From Flaccisagitta enflata (taxonomy: Eukaryota; Chaetognatha; Sagittoidea; Aphragmophora): a stretch of 64,000 nt of DNA. Positions 23,888 to 35,030 of this stretch are shown one piece after another (the stretch's first letter is position 1; each line of letters starts with the position of its first letter). The DNA lies in contig OZ231126.1 of the NCBI GenBank assembly GCA_965153355.1, positions 51,274,001-51,338,000 of the forward strand, read 5' to 3'. Both the position numbers and the translations under genes were made by a program. Below the pieces are notes generated by a model, which was not told the origin of the DNA, made no database searches, and saw only the letters and a list, made by a program, of their open reading frames with translations.

Positions 23888-24360
23888 TTGAACTTCTTCT
23901 TCTTTTTCTTTTTCTTTTTCTTTTTCTTTTTCTTTTTCTTTTTCTTTTTCTTTTTCTTCTTCTTCTTCCACATCTTCTCCTTTCCTTTTTCTCTCTTTCT
24001 TTCTTATTCTTTCCTCTTCTACTTCTTCTTCTTTTTTTTCTTCTTCTTCTTTTTCTTCTTCTTCTTCTTCTTCTTCTTCTTCTTCTTCTTCTTCTTTCTT
24101 TTTTTTCTTTTTCTCTTTCTTTTTCTTTCTTCTTCTTCTTCTTCTTCTTCTTCTTCTTCTTCTTCTTCTTCTTCTTCTTCTTCTTCTTCTTCTTTTTTTT
24201 CTTTTTCTCTTTTATTTCTTTCTTTTTCTTTTTCTTCTTCTTCTTCTTCTTCTTCTTCTTCTTCTTCTTCTTCTTCTTCTTCTTCTTCTTCTTCTTTTTC
24301 TTCTTCTTCTTCATCTTTTTTTTTCTTTTTCTTTATCTCATTCTTTTTATTTTTCTTCTT
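23888..24360. repeat. ~470-bp homopyrimidine (CTT)n/(CTTTTT)n tract
   Basis: Blocks of pure (CTT)n alternate with (CTTTTT)n and short interruptions. It opens poly-Phe, poly-Ser and poly-Lys frames that are artefacts. Confidence 0.95.
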
Positions 24361-24484
24361 ATAAGAGGCTTTGTCCGTCCGTCCGTCCGTCCGTAAGGAT
24401 CAAGTAGAAAAGTGGGAAAACGCGCATTTCCGCCCCCGCCCACCCGTCCGTAACTGATGGCCGTGTATCCGGCCTTGTTTTGCT
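24361..24484 (-). mobile_element. Class F2 element lacking its hairpin tip
   Basis: Starts at ataagaggctttgtccgt directly at the end of the (CTT)n tract, then (CCGT)n, cgcgcatttccgcccccgcc and gccgtgtatccggccttgtt. The tip has been replaced by the microsatellite. Confidence 0.75.
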
Positions 24485-25144
24485 TCTTTCTCTTTCTTCT
24501 TCTTGTTGTTCCTTCGTCTTCGTCTCGATTCGTTGTTGCGAGCTTATTTCCGCTCAACTTCCCTCAAGTTAATCACATCTTTTGTGATAACTTACAATTC
24601 TTTTACAATTGAGCTTCAACTTGAGTTCTCGACAAAGGTTGGCCGTTGGCATGGTAGGAGAAGAGGAGAAGTGGAGACGGAAGTTAAAAGTCAGCAAAGT
24701 TGAACCAACGCCAAAGCCAGACTTGAAAAATGGAGCAAGATTCGATAAAAAGGGGATGCGATCTCGGGGCGACTTGCTAACTTTTCCGAACCAGTTCTTC
24801 GAAATCATCGACCGAAAAAGGGCATGGACAATTGGACATTCTCATTTATCCCATCCCATCATGAAAAGGAATTAAACGGCAATCCGTCCGTCGGTCGGTT
24901 TTTGGACGCGTACATTGTCGACTATCTTTTCCTAAGACAAGACTGTAATCGCTAGTCGCGTGCGGGTGGGCGCGGCAAAATCAGCTTCTTTACCGACAGA
25001 CCAATCAGTGATAGAGTCGAGAAGCTCGTGACAGAGGGAAAATCAAGGACGCAACTCGCTCCGAATGACTATGACTATTGTAAAGATGAAATGCAGGGAT
25101 ACATAAAACATTGTGGCAAGACCGAGGATTATTTCAGCATTTGA
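24485..25144. other. No gene supported; F1-like scrap at 24953
   Basis: A short gctagtcgcgtgcgggtggg fragment at about 24951-24970 resembles the F1 family. Open frames around 24600-24870 have mixed codon use and no splice logic. Confidence 0.4.
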
Positions 25145-25146
25145 TA

Positions 25147-25734
25147 CAGTACGATGGGAGCAAAGACGACCTAGACTGGAGGATAGATTTAAGATGTCTT
25201 TATTTCATTTGATTTATGAAAAAATTTAGATCTTTAATAATTAAAGATTGTTTTATTGCTTGAATGTGTTAGCTTTTCCAATTCTTTTACTTATGGCTTG
25301 ACCTCATCAATACTTCATTTTTCAACATTTTAACCTAGCCTATCAGATTAGACTAAAAATTTTATATCATTTTCAAAAAAAAAATCATCTTAATCGGACT
25401 ATTTTTGCAGGTTTTCCAGCTATTTTTCAAATAAAACAATTATGTAAATTAATATCTGGGCAAAACTTAAAATAAGCATAAAACCTGTAAAAACAGTCCG
25501 ATTAAGCTGATTTTTTTTCTAAATTACATTAAATTTTCTGCCCAATCTGTAAAAATAGGTTAAAACATTGAAAAATGCAGTCCTGATGAAGTCAAGTCAC
25601 AAATTAAAGATTGAGAAAAGCAAATATATTCAAGCAATAAAGCAACCCTTAATTAGTATAAATCTTAATTTTTTTATAAATTCAATGAAATTAAGATATT
25701 TAAAATCTATGTCGTCTTTGCTCCCATCGTACTG
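25147..25734. mobile_element. Palindromic MITE with TA target duplication
   Basis: 588 bp. The ends cagtacgatgggagcaaaga and tctttgctcccatcgtactg are perfect inverted repeats, flanked by TA (25145-25146, 25735-25736), as in Tc1/mariner-type elements. Interior arms are also complementary: ttaatcggactatttttgca (about 25390) faces cagtccgattaa (about 25494). No transposase frame. Confidence 0.8.
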
Positions 25735-25911
25735 TACCGAACTTTGTTTTGTCTCACATGTCACAAATCAATTAAATAATGAGTGGCGGATCAATTTTTA
25801 CTTCTGAGACCACAGGTCGCGTTGCCCTAAGCGATCATAAATGGACGGACCGGGCCAGCATACAGAACAGACAAGGGTACCCGTAATATGGTGACATGGT
25901 TTCCCTAAGCA

Positions 25912-26145
25912 AAAACAAGCCCGTCCGTGCCACTGATGCATTTTGACTGCACCTCCAGACGTTGTTAATTTTGAGCTGAAAATATGCGCGACGGACTGAC
26001 AATGGACACATGGAAGGAAAAATAACATCTAGCGTGATGTTAGGACGTGCTTGGAGTGCAGGTGACTGATATTCTCCGTTTAACCAAAAAGCGCTATAAT
26101 TGGCGTCATTGAAATGACGTAACAAACTAACGGACGAACAAACCT
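25912..26145 (+). mobile_element. Dispersed element, class F4-like, reversed
   Basis: Reads caagcccgtccgtgccac, later gcgacggactgacaatggac, and ends cgtaacaaactaacggacga. This is the reverse of the F4 arrangement. The minus-strand frame across it is therefore probably not a gene. Confidence 0.45.
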
Positions 26146-26233
26146 TTTATTAAGATAGGAGGATACTTTTGAAAACGAGGAATTGGAATTGAGGCAGGCC
26201 TGTATATAGTTCTACATTCCCCCCCCTTCCGCA

Positions 26234-26750
26234 CTGTGACCCAGATCAGACCCAGCTAAAGAAAATTCCCATACCCAGCCTCTAACCACCCAGCAACCAC
26301 CCCAAAAGGCTCAAACCGCCTTCACTGTGACCCAGATCAGACCCAGCTAAAGAAAATTGAGCTTCAAGGCTGGGATTTGAGTTTCGAGCCTGGGATTTGA
26401 GCTTTGAGGCTGGGATTTGAGCTTTGAGGCCGGGATTTGAGCTGTGAGGCTGGGATTTGGGCTTTGAGGCAGGGATTTGAGCTTTGAGGCAGGGATTTGA
26501 GCCTTGAGGCTAGGATTTGATCCTTGAGGCTGGGATTTGAGCCTTGAGGCAGGGATTTGAGCCTCGAAGCTGGGATTTGAGCCTCGAGGCTAGGATTTGT
26601 GCCTCGAGGCCGGAATTTGAGCCTTGAGGTGGGGGGGGGGGGGGGGGTACGGAGAAGAAGGAGAAGGAGAAGAAGGAGGAGGAGAAATTTCTCCTGTGTG
26701 AAAGCATAGGTCAACGGCCCCTTCGGGGCCGCTGCCCAAAAACTACAAAA
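26234..26750. mobile_element. Class F5 minisatellite element
   Basis: A duplicated block (cactgtgacccagatcagac at about 26235 and 26324) precedes ~14 copies of a 20-bp unit gctttgaggctgggatttga (26355-26630). A poly-G run follows, then ccccttcggggccgctgccc near 26719-26738, the F5 terminal signature. Confidence 0.65.
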
Positions 26751-26933
26751 CGCTCATTTTACTTTTATTGTGTGGACTCCTTTATGCAAATAAATGCGAC
26801 ATTTTGAAGTTTTTCCTGTATTCCTCTGCTTAGGATCTTTATTTGCTACACTGTCGGATAATTGCTTTGTTGGTTTGTAATTCGGTCTGTCAATCCATCC
26901 AACCGTCGATCCCTTCATTTCTTTTTTGGTGCG

Positions 26934-27077
26934 ACAAAGCACCTCTGTAACTGGCTGTGTCTGTTGATTGTCGGTTGGTTGGTAGGTTGGTTGGTTTGTT
27001 GGTCGGTCTGTCGGTAACGCATTCCTTCGACGATTCACACGTCGCACATATTGGTCTGCTTGGGCTTGATTTTAGTT
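26934..27077 (-). mobile_element. Dispersed hairpin-tipped element, class F3
   Basis: ggtgcgacaaagcacc tip, ctctgtaactggctgtgtct, ggttggt tract, aacgcattccttcgacgatt, and the end gcttgggcttgatttta. It directly abuts the next element. Confidence 0.8.
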
Positions 27078-27244
27078 GTGGATACGCAACTCTATAAGAG
27101 CCATTGTCCATCCGTCCATCAGTCAGTTGATCCGTCTGTCATTCCGTCGGTCCGTCAGCATGTGTCTTAAAAATTGAAAACGCGCATTTCCGCCCCTGCC
27201 CACCCGTCCGCAACTGGTATTAGCCGTGAATCCGGCTTTGTTTT
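27078..27244 (-). mobile_element. Dispersed hairpin-tipped element, class F2
   Basis: agttgtggatacgcaact tip (the first bases overlap the preceding F3 end), ctataagagccattgtccat, cgcgcatttccgcccctgcc, gccgtgaatccggctttgtt. Confidence 0.8.
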
Positions 27245-27254
27245 AGCTACTGCT

Positions 27255-27309
<55 letters not shown>
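27255..27309. repeat. (CT)n microsatellite
   Basis: Uninterrupted CT dinucleotides next to the F2 element end. Confidence 0.95.
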
Positions 27310-27313
<4 letters not shown>

Positions 27314-27558
27314 AAAAGGGAAAAACAAAACCTAGTGGGATGGGCCACGGATTTACTTTTCTGTCATGACAATTTCTATTGACGTCGTGTGTTAAAATGT
27401 AATATTGTAAACAGGGCTAAGGATGCGCGGAATTTTCATAAGCGTTCGCGTTTGCGTTTTCCACAGCTCGCGCATCGCATTACGCATCGCATCCAACGTT
27501 TTTGGTTGCTTTCGCGTTCGCGGTACGCGTTTTCAACGCTTCTTACACTTTTTCTTTT

Positions 27559-27560
<2 letters not shown>

Positions 27561-27653
<93 letters not shown>

Positions 27654-27854
27654 AAACAAGGCCGGATACACGGCAATACAGTCGCGGACGGTTGGGCAGG
27701 GGCTGTATTGCAAAAAACCGCTCGCAATTTTAAAAACATTAGGGACCGACTGACAGACCAACACGTGTGTCCGTGACTAAAAGGAAGAGAGGAAAAAAGG
27801 AAAAAAGGAAGAAATAAGGAAAGGAGAAAGAAATAAGGAAAGGAGAAAGAAAAA

Positions 27855-27918
<64 letters not shown>

Positions 27919-28262
27919 AAAAGGAAGAGAGGAAAAAATTAAGAAAGAAAGAGAAAAAGAAAGAGAGAAAGAAAGAGAGAGAGAAAGAAAGAGAGAAGGA
28001 AACTAGGCCGGATACACGGCCACCAGTTGCGGACGGGTGGGCAGGAGCGGATATGCGCGTTTTCCCACTTTTCGACTCGATCACCTCTACAGACCAACCG
28101 ACCGACCGACCGACCGAAGGACAAAGCCTCTTATAGAGTTGCGTGTCCGCAACTAAAAAGAATGAAAAAAAAACAACAATAACATAAAGAAAGAAAAAAA
28201 GAAAGAAATGAAGAAAGAAAAAAGGGAAGAAGGAAAGAAATAAAGAAAGAGAAGAAATAATG
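27561..28262. repeat. (GAAA)n tracts carrying two embedded F2 elements
   Basis: Pure (GAAA)n at 27561-27655, 27850-27920 and degenerate purine tract to 28262. F2 elements sit inside at 27656-27781 (caaggccggatacacggc to cgtgactaaaa) and 28003-28157 (ggccggatacacggccacca to gcgtgtccgcaactaaaa). Both elements end in an A-run continuous with GAAA repeats. Confidence 0.85.
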
Positions 28263-28479
28263 GAATTTATGAAAGAATAGAAAAAACAAGTGACGCGGTC
28301 GTCGACGTCGTCAGTGATCTTTGCTGTCACTGCATTAGTCTTGTGTACAATTCTTTGTCCCTTTGTCGTTGTTGATTTGGTCGTTGTTGTCGTTGTTGAA
28401 TTGGTCGTTTTTGTCGTTGTTAATTTGGTCATTGTTGTCGATGTTAATTTGGTTGTTGCTGTTTTTGATTTGTTGTCGT

Positions 28480-28499
28480 TGCCGCCGTTGCCGTCCTCG

Positions 28500-28563
<64 letters not shown>

Positions 28564-28575
28564 CGTTGTCGTTGT
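28480..28575. repeat. (GTT)n microsatellite
   Basis: Degenerate GTT/GTC triplets from about 28360 become pure (GTT)n at 28500-28562. Frames through it give poly-Gln, poly-Asn or poly-Leu without splice support. Confidence 0.9.
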
Positions 28576-28620
28576 TGAATTTGATTCCCTGCATAAACAC
28601 TGCTCAAAACTTCTAGGCCA

Positions 28621-29213
28621 AGTGGAGATGCAACTTTACATAATGAACACTGTCATAGTCCCACCACACATAATACACAAACCAGCACTAAAACGTCTTT
28701 ATGAATGGCGTAACCAAGGTTACGTGACAACAAACACAAGCATCGAGTGAGTTCAGCCAAGAAAAGATCTTTAGGTTGGCTTCGAAAGCTGTTGGATTGG
28801 AAATACAAACATTGCGGGATTAGACAAACCAGAAACTTTCCCATCTTCCCCCTTTAATACAATCAACTTGACATTGGTGCAATCAAGACCAACGGGAGGT
28901 AGGTGGTGGTCTAATCTTGTCTGATCTAGCCCAAAACGTCTGAAAATACAACAAAAATTGATATTTTGGACGAACAGACAGTCTCACGTTCATGCCCCAT
29001 CTATGGTGATAACAAGGAATTACATTGAATCAGAAGGAGCCCTCGTATGATAGTTTGACCCTTAATCTTAGCTAATCTTGGCAAAAATGAGTTTCTCCAA
29101 TTTGGTGGTTTTGGTGCCGCTGAGGGTGACTGAGTTGGATGGAAAATAATCGGTTTGTCATTGGGAAATGAGGTTAGGGCCGAGAAATATTTAGTTAGTT
29201 CGAAACATCGTGT
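28621..29213. other. No gene seen
   Basis: Single-copy-looking DNA of mixed composition; no convincing exon on either strand. Confidence 0.4.
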
Positions 29214-29499
29214 TCCGGTGGGGGGGGGGGAAATAATCAAAGGGTGTGGACGTGGGGAAGGAAATTTGAGGGGGAAAAAAAAGAGAAAAACAGAAAATTT
29301 AGTGAACTTTTGGCAGTGCCAAATCATAAATACTGATTAGTAAAACACAATTTAACACTATTTAAACCTTAAAACACTGTTATTGTTATATGGGCAAGAA
29401 AATCATTCATTTTTTAATGCGATGCGACGCGTCGCGGGGAAGGAAATCAAAGTCAGGGGGGGGAAATAATTAAAGATCATAGAACTATAAACACCCCTG
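29214..29499 (-). mobile_element. 5'-truncated copy of the 2716 hAT-like element
   Basis: ccggtgggggggggg, aatcaaaggg, gatgcgacgcgtcgcgggga, ggaaatcaaagtcagggggg and the end aacacccctg match the reverse complement of 2716-3039 in order. The terminal caggcctgtatattattgag of that copy is missing at the left. Confidence 0.7.
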
Positions 29500-29890
29500 A
29501 ATTGAAGTGTGGTAACGTGTCTTGGGAATTCTATTCACGTGGACGAATGACGAATGACGATGACGCGACAAGCAATGGCAACAAGTCGTGGTCCGGAGGG
29601 AATCAGTCGAGGGTGTCCATGCAGTTGGCAACCATTCATTGGGCGTGTTTCTTGTGAGGATGAAAAACGCGTTTGTTCCCGTGGAACCCGATGACAGTAT
29701 GAACACATATTCAAGAATTTCAACCATCCCACGAGGGAGTGAGCGAAGTGAGTGAGCGAGCCCGTGAATGGAGCGAGCGAGCGTAGCGAGCGTAGCAAAG
29801 CGGAGCGCTGCGGAGCGACTGAGCGGTGCGAGCGAACGAATGTAGCGAGCGACCGAGTGGCCTGTTCAGAACGCGTTTGTCTGTGACTAG
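29500..29890. other. CpG-rich stretch, no gene supported
   Basis: Unusually CpG-rich for the window. At 29750-29860 there is an irregular gagcgagcgtagcgagcg motif series. Frames here break early. Confidence 0.4.
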
Positions 29891-30016
29891 AAACACCCCC
29901 TCATTCCCTTACATACACGCACAAAAACACACACACACGCACTCTCTCTCTCTCTTTGCGTGTCTATCACTGCCTCAATAGGTCCAACTCCCTTTGTAAG
30001 TGTATTGCTTTATCTT

Positions 30017-30531
<515 letters not shown>

Positions 30532-30880
30532 CCATCGGCATGGCATCGTCACCCCGCTAGTGGGTCAACTGTCATCCTCATCGTCGTCGTCGTCGTTCTT
30601 TAATTCTAACGGAATTTTCCGGCTCCCACGTGTTTTTTCTTTTTTTCTCTCTCTCTCTCTCTTTATTTCAATTTTTCCCGGCGAATCCAAATTGTCTTTA
30701 GTTTATATTCCATTCAAAACGTCCCATACAACGCTTGAATCTAATGATTAGCCTAATCCAGTATCAATGAAAGTTAGGAAAATGTGATCTATCCCATCGT
30801 CTTTATCATCTGATCTAATCGGAATCTCTGCAACAATCGCCTTCAAAAACAAACATGGCTTAATTATTTTTCACCAACAG

Positions 30881-31013
30881 GCTACCGAATCGAATGCCCT
30901 CCGGAATTACCAGCGAAATCAACAACAACGACACCACCATTAACAACAACGACGGCGAAAACAACCCTCTCGACGAAGGGAAATACAACGACGTTAGACT
31001 CCAGCCAAACTGA
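30881..31013 (+). CDS. Candidate 3'-terminal coding exon of an unidentified gene (partial)
   Basis: After an acceptor (ttatttttcaccaacag, AG at 30879-30880) a frame with one leading base runs 43 codons to TGA at 31011-31013. The peptide is Asn/Asp-rich in the middle (SEINNNDTTINNNDGENN) and ends KYNDVRLQPN. Third positions are strongly C/G (atg ccc tcc gga att acc agc gaa atc aac aac aac gac). That contrasts with the surrounding AT-rich sequence, and the other two frames are closed. It looks like the C-terminal tail of a larger protein, but I do not recognise it and found no upstream exon within reach. A degenerate (AAC)n repeat opening a chance frame is the main alternative. Confidence 0.4.
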
Positions 31014-31280
31014 TACTCTTTGATAGCTTGCGCCGCGCGGGACGGGATTACCGCCGTTTTACTAATAGATGCAATATCTCGATAGGATTGTGTCTCTACG
31101 TCAGTCCGTATGCGTGTCCGTACTACCTTTCAAAATGATGCCGCATCCAGATGCCCAAATGGGTGTTAAAGCTGTCCGTCGGTTGGTCAATTAGTCGGTT
31201 GGTCCATCTGTCTAACGTGTTATGTCCCCCCCCCCGATTGCACGTGTTGGCATAACTTGGCCTTGTTTCATTGTAGACTA

Positions 31281-31442
31281 TAGGTGTGTCTGCATGAATC
31301 AGCTTATTCGGATATCTTATTTGAATATTAATATCCGGATATTTCATATAGTAAATTTTGTAAATTCACTATGTAGAATATCCGGATATTGATATCCAGA
31401 TAAATTATCCAAATCATATGGTGAATGCAGACGCACCCTATA
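31281..31442. mobile_element. Short palindromic MITE
   Basis: The ends taggtgtgtctgcatgaatc and gaatgcagacgcacccta are inverted repeats within a tatag context on both sides (31279-31283, 31439-31443). The interior is a series of ggatattgatatcc-type palindromic hexamers. About 160 bp, no frame. Confidence 0.7.
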
Positions 31443-31443
31443 G

Positions 31444-32125
31444 AAGTCACGATCATTGAACAATCGGATTCTTGTATAATTCTCGTGTACTTGTCAAGTC
31501 CTGATGAATCACTGAATGTGTAAGGCGTTGGATCTGCCGATTGGTGTGTCCGTTGCAAAAAAAAAATCAATATTTTAGAGATATAGGAGATGATTTAAAA
31601 AACAAATGTTGACCGTAGAACGTATGAATAATTGAAGATTCATATATAGTGGTTCTTCTGTCACTTCGGCTAGATGTAGATTCACGCGAACTGATTTGTT
31701 CTGCATTTCCTCCGTTTCGCTTGCCTCATGAGCTAAGCTCAAAATTGAAAAACAAAAAAAGAAAATATTGCTTTTCGTGACCATGCCAAATTGCCCATGA
31801 CATGTCGTTGCTTTTTATTTGTTCGGAAATTGCAGTTTTGTCATACTTTTATAACTATTTATGCGAATACAAATTCCATTTTTCAAGAAAAAAAAAAAAA
31901 AAAGAGAGTGACTCGTCTGACATTGATTTGTCGTAGTAGCTTCCTAGATTGGCTAAATTGGTTGACATTTAGGCGACTTAGCATTCAACAAGTTCATTTG
32001 CTCAACGTCGCATGCATCAGACTTTGCAAAACAAGAAAATTTATTACAGACACTTCAAACAGTCACATAGGACCTCGAATTTGACTCGGCGACCTTAAAT
32101 AGGACAATACCTCGAGAAATCTACA
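31444..32125. other. No gene seen
   Basis: AT-rich sequence with a poly-A run near 31888-31903. Nothing supported. Confidence 0.4.
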
Positions 32126-32196
32126 GTTACGTATGACGGACCGACGGACTGACCGACGACGTGACCTGTATAGTCGTGTAGCATGCGACTAAAAAT
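32126..32196 (+). mobile_element. Partial class F1 element (3' end)
   Basis: gacggaccgacggactgacc, then agtcgtgtagcatgcgact and an A-run. Confidence 0.65.
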
Positions 32197-32411
32197 GCGG
32201 TTGAAGGGTGACTTGAACATTTTAAGTTTTGCTGATGTAATGATGCACGAGGCTGTAAATTTTACTACTTGCACAATGCACATGGAAGTCCAAGTGGCTG
32301 AAGATAGGCCACACTGTGGAAACAACTTCTTGTCAAGAAGGCAGAATAAACAGCCAATTTCAGTCACGTGAGATGAAGCTTAGGAAGAAACTTGTAAACT
32401 TAAAAAAAAAT

Positions 32412-33000
32412 AACTAGTCATCCAAGGATCGCACATGGTCAGCGGTACTCGATGCCCTGCTTTGAGTGATCAAGTAATGGAGTGGGACCAGGGCAGCGGC
32501 CCTAAAAGACAGATGTCCTGTAGGACACAGGAGTGAATTTCCAGACGTCCTGAGGAGGAAAATATCAGCCTAGGAAAACTGATTGAGGTTATTGAATGCA
32601 GATTTGAGGTGTGGATGGCAGATTGTGAGCCTGAAGCTGAAGAGCAGATATGAGGTCTGAAGGGCAGGATTGAGGCCCTTAGGGCAGGTTTGAGGCCTGG
32701 AGGGCTGATTTGAGGTCTGGGGCGCAGATTTGAGGCCTGGAGAGCTAATTTGAGGCCTGGAAGGCTGGCTTGAGGTTTGAAGGGCAGATTTAAGGTCTGG
32801 AGAGCTGACTTGAGGTTTTGAAGGCTAAATCAAGGCCTGGGTGGGCTGATTTGAGAGCTTAGAGGACCAAAATCAGGGCTGAGAGTTCTGATGTGAGGCC
32901 CCTAATGACCAATGGAGGGGGGGACAGAAGGACGGACGTCTGGAAACTCACCATTGTTTCCCACAGGACATTGGCTCTTTGGGGCCACTGCCCAAAAAGG
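32412..33000. mobile_element. Class F5 element: TIRs around a 20-bp minisatellite
   Basis: Left: actagtcatccaaggatcgc, catgccctgc, then gggcagcggccctaaaagac and gtcctgtaggacacaggagt. Core at 32590-32900 of units like ggcctggagggctgatttga. Right: the facing terminus, ggacgtctggaaactcacc, acaggacattggctctttgg, ggccactgccc. Nearly the inverse of the copy at 53409-53965. Confidence 0.75.
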
Positions 33001-33170
33001 AGTTTGTTGCTACGCGGATTTATGTCCAAACACTTCTTTGTTGAAAGTTGATTCCAGGTCAATCTTAGAATTGCCTAGAATCTGTCAAGGTAAAACACGA
33101 TTTTGATTTCTTAGCACCAGACCAATACTGAAACTCAAAGAAAATAAGTTGTTTCTTTAAAAGAAATATG

Positions 33171-33355
33171 GCCGGATACACGGCTTCCCAAGTCGCATGC
33201 GAGTGGGCAGGGGCCATAATTGAGGTCAGTGGAACATTTGGGCAGGAGCAATAAGGCCAAAACTCCCATTAACGCAGAAAAAGTAAAGTGTGACAGACGG
33301 AGCGACGGACGGACCGACGAAGCGGGGTGTAGAGTCGCGTAGCACGCGACTAAAA
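33171..33355 (+). mobile_element. Dispersed hairpin-tipped element, class F1
   Basis: Most complete F1 copy: ggccggatacacggcttccc, gcgagtgggcaggggccata, catttgggcaggagcaataa, ggacggaccgacgaagcggg, hairpin agtcgcgtagcacgcgact, A-run. Confidence 0.85.
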
Positions 33356-33450
33356 AAAACACAGATAACACAGTTGTGTAAGATCTTACATTCCGGGTCG
33401 ATTCCAAGTCCATTTATCAAACGGGCATCATACACTGCGAACCATAACAA

Positions 33451-33628
33451 GGCCGGATACACGGCTACCGAAGTCGCGTGCTAGTGGGCAGGGGTTATTT
33501 TTAAATTTACTAGATCATTTAGGCAGGAGCAGTGGGGTCAAAGAAATAGAATCATAAAAAAATTGAAATGTGACCGACCAACCGACGGACAAAGCAGGTT
33601 GTAGAGTCGCGTGCACGCGACTAAAAAA
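33451..33628 (+). mobile_element. Dispersed hairpin-tipped element, class F1
   Basis: aaggccggatacacggctac, gtgctagtgggcaggggtta, core, gaccgaccaaccgacggaca, hairpin agtcgcgtgcacgcgact, A-run. Same orientation as its neighbour at 33171. Confidence 0.85.
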
Positions 33629-34465
33629 GATAACAGCTGTTCTTAAAGATATTTTTTTTTTGTGGGAAGTGGAGAGAGTGTCATCAAATGAACACAAATC
33701 CCATGAGTTTTCATCAATTTTTTTAGATTTGATGATAAAAAGAAGATAATGGTGCCAGAATCTTTGTCTGAATAATAAATTCTTTAAAAAATATAAAAAA
33801 AGGGCCTTTTTGTCATTTACTGTGCAATTGGAATCATAGATCATTTGAAAGATATTCAAAAGAGCTTTCATTTGCCATCAATCTCACATTTCTAGCTCAA
33901 CTTGTTTAGATGCAGTAAAGAAAAGACTAAAGAGTAATCATTTTCAAGTTTGAAAAGGTGTATCACCAAAATGTACCCATTTAACTACAAACTAATGTCA
34001 TTTCTAAACGAGTAAAGCAGGGATTGGTCTAGAATGAAAGATCTTTTGAAAATTTTTCATAAAGTCACTGATTTTTTTTATTTTCAAAATCAATTTTGTT
34101 TGAAATTTAAGTGATGAAAAAATTCTTTCTTTTGTCATTCATAAAAGGTTCAAAATATGTAAAAACTATCAAAATCAATCACATTCAGATAGCCCTTCAA
34201 AAAATCTGTCATCTGAGCCTTTTCTTGAGTTACTAGCTCAATTGGTTTACACTTAGGCTTCGTTACATTTGTCTTCATTTTAACTTAAAATCCTAACAAA
34301 TTGATCAAATTTGATGGGAATGATGGCAAATTGTTCATTTTTTTGAAGCTTTTTAAAATACTCACGAATAAAAATAAGATTTGTTAAATTCAAACTATGT
34401 AAACCTATACTGAAACATGTAACTTTTTTATGAGTCGCACTGTATTTTAGAGCTCGGAGAACTAA
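33629..34465. other. AT-rich, no gene seen
   Basis: Low-complexity AT-rich DNA; resembles decayed palindrome-family sequence (tcatttctaaacgagtaaag). No exon found. Confidence 0.4.
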
Positions 34466-34469
34466 AACG

Positions 34470-35030
34470 CGTTGGCGACAGCTGCCAAAGCTAAGCGACT
34501 CCATACTCGGCTCAGTTGGTACATTGTTGTCGCTGGGGACTCTTGGATCCCTGCGGTCTCACTAACTGGAGTAGTACCTGGGTATCTTGCATCTCGTTTG
34601 GCTTCACTTGCTGACGAAGGAAAGGCTGTGTGCCTACACATAAGGCGTAATCATTAGGGTGACCAAAAGTATGGTCAGATTTGAATTTCATCTTCCTCGC
34701 GGGAGAAACATGACCATTTCCAACACAGATGATAGCCCAAAAATCTGGTGATGATCAGATAAAGTTTACTCATGACCGCCATTCTTGGCTATATCCTGTA
34801 GAAAATGCACAGGAAGAATTCTGGTCTTATTCCAGCCCTATATTTTGTAATGGGAAAAGGGGTGGGGTGGCGGTTATGAGTAAATTTTATCTGATCATTA
34901 CCAGATTTTAGAGTCATCATATGTGGTGGAAATGGACAATTTCTCCCGCGAGGAACACTAAATCCGGATTTGACCATACTTTCAGTCAGCCTAGTAATCA
35001 TCGGGCAAGTTGGTACGTCGGTTGGTCAAT
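34470..35030 (+). repeat. tRNA-like (SINE?) sequence split by a MITE
   Basis: 34509-34521 reads ggctcagttggta, a good match to a tRNA A box (internal Pol III promoter). No clear B box follows. The segment about 34575-34654 (gtttggcttcacttgc, gtgtgcctacac, aggcgtaatcat) recurs at about 63150-63212, so it is repeated. The copy continues with cgggc at 35002 after the MITE. Calling it a SINE is tentative. Confidence 0.3.
34655..34993. mobile_element. hAT-type MITE, 8-bp target duplication
   Basis: 339 bp. The termini tagggtgacc and ggtgactga-like right end (cagtcagccta) form inverted repeats that extend through agtatggtca and cctcgcgggagaaa. gtaatcat occurs exactly on both sides (34647-34654, 34994-35001). 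The related sequence at about 63201-63208 shows the empty site gtaatcatcgggc, which proves the insertion. The interior is also palindromic. No transposase frame. Confidence 0.9.

Noticed and set aside
23781-24364. Poly-Lys, poly-Phe and poly-Ser open frames
   Set aside because: Products of the (CTT)n tract on either strand.
25835-26125. 96-codon minus frame with protein-like composition
   Set aside because: Overlaps a dispersed F4-like element with the typical gacggac tracts; more likely repeat than gene.
27557-28600. 347-codon minus-strand open frame
   Set aside because: Runs through (GAAA)n, two F2 elements and (GTT)n; a chain of low-complexity pieces, not a protein.
29535-29798. CpG-rich region with open frames on both strands
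   Set aside because: Frames break early on the plus strand and the minus frames have no acceptor or donor logic.
33171-33355. F1 elements as Helitrons (hairpin then CTAA)
   Set aside because: The hairpin directly abuts CTAAAA, there is no TC start, and the empty site shows insertion into an A-run rather than between A and T.
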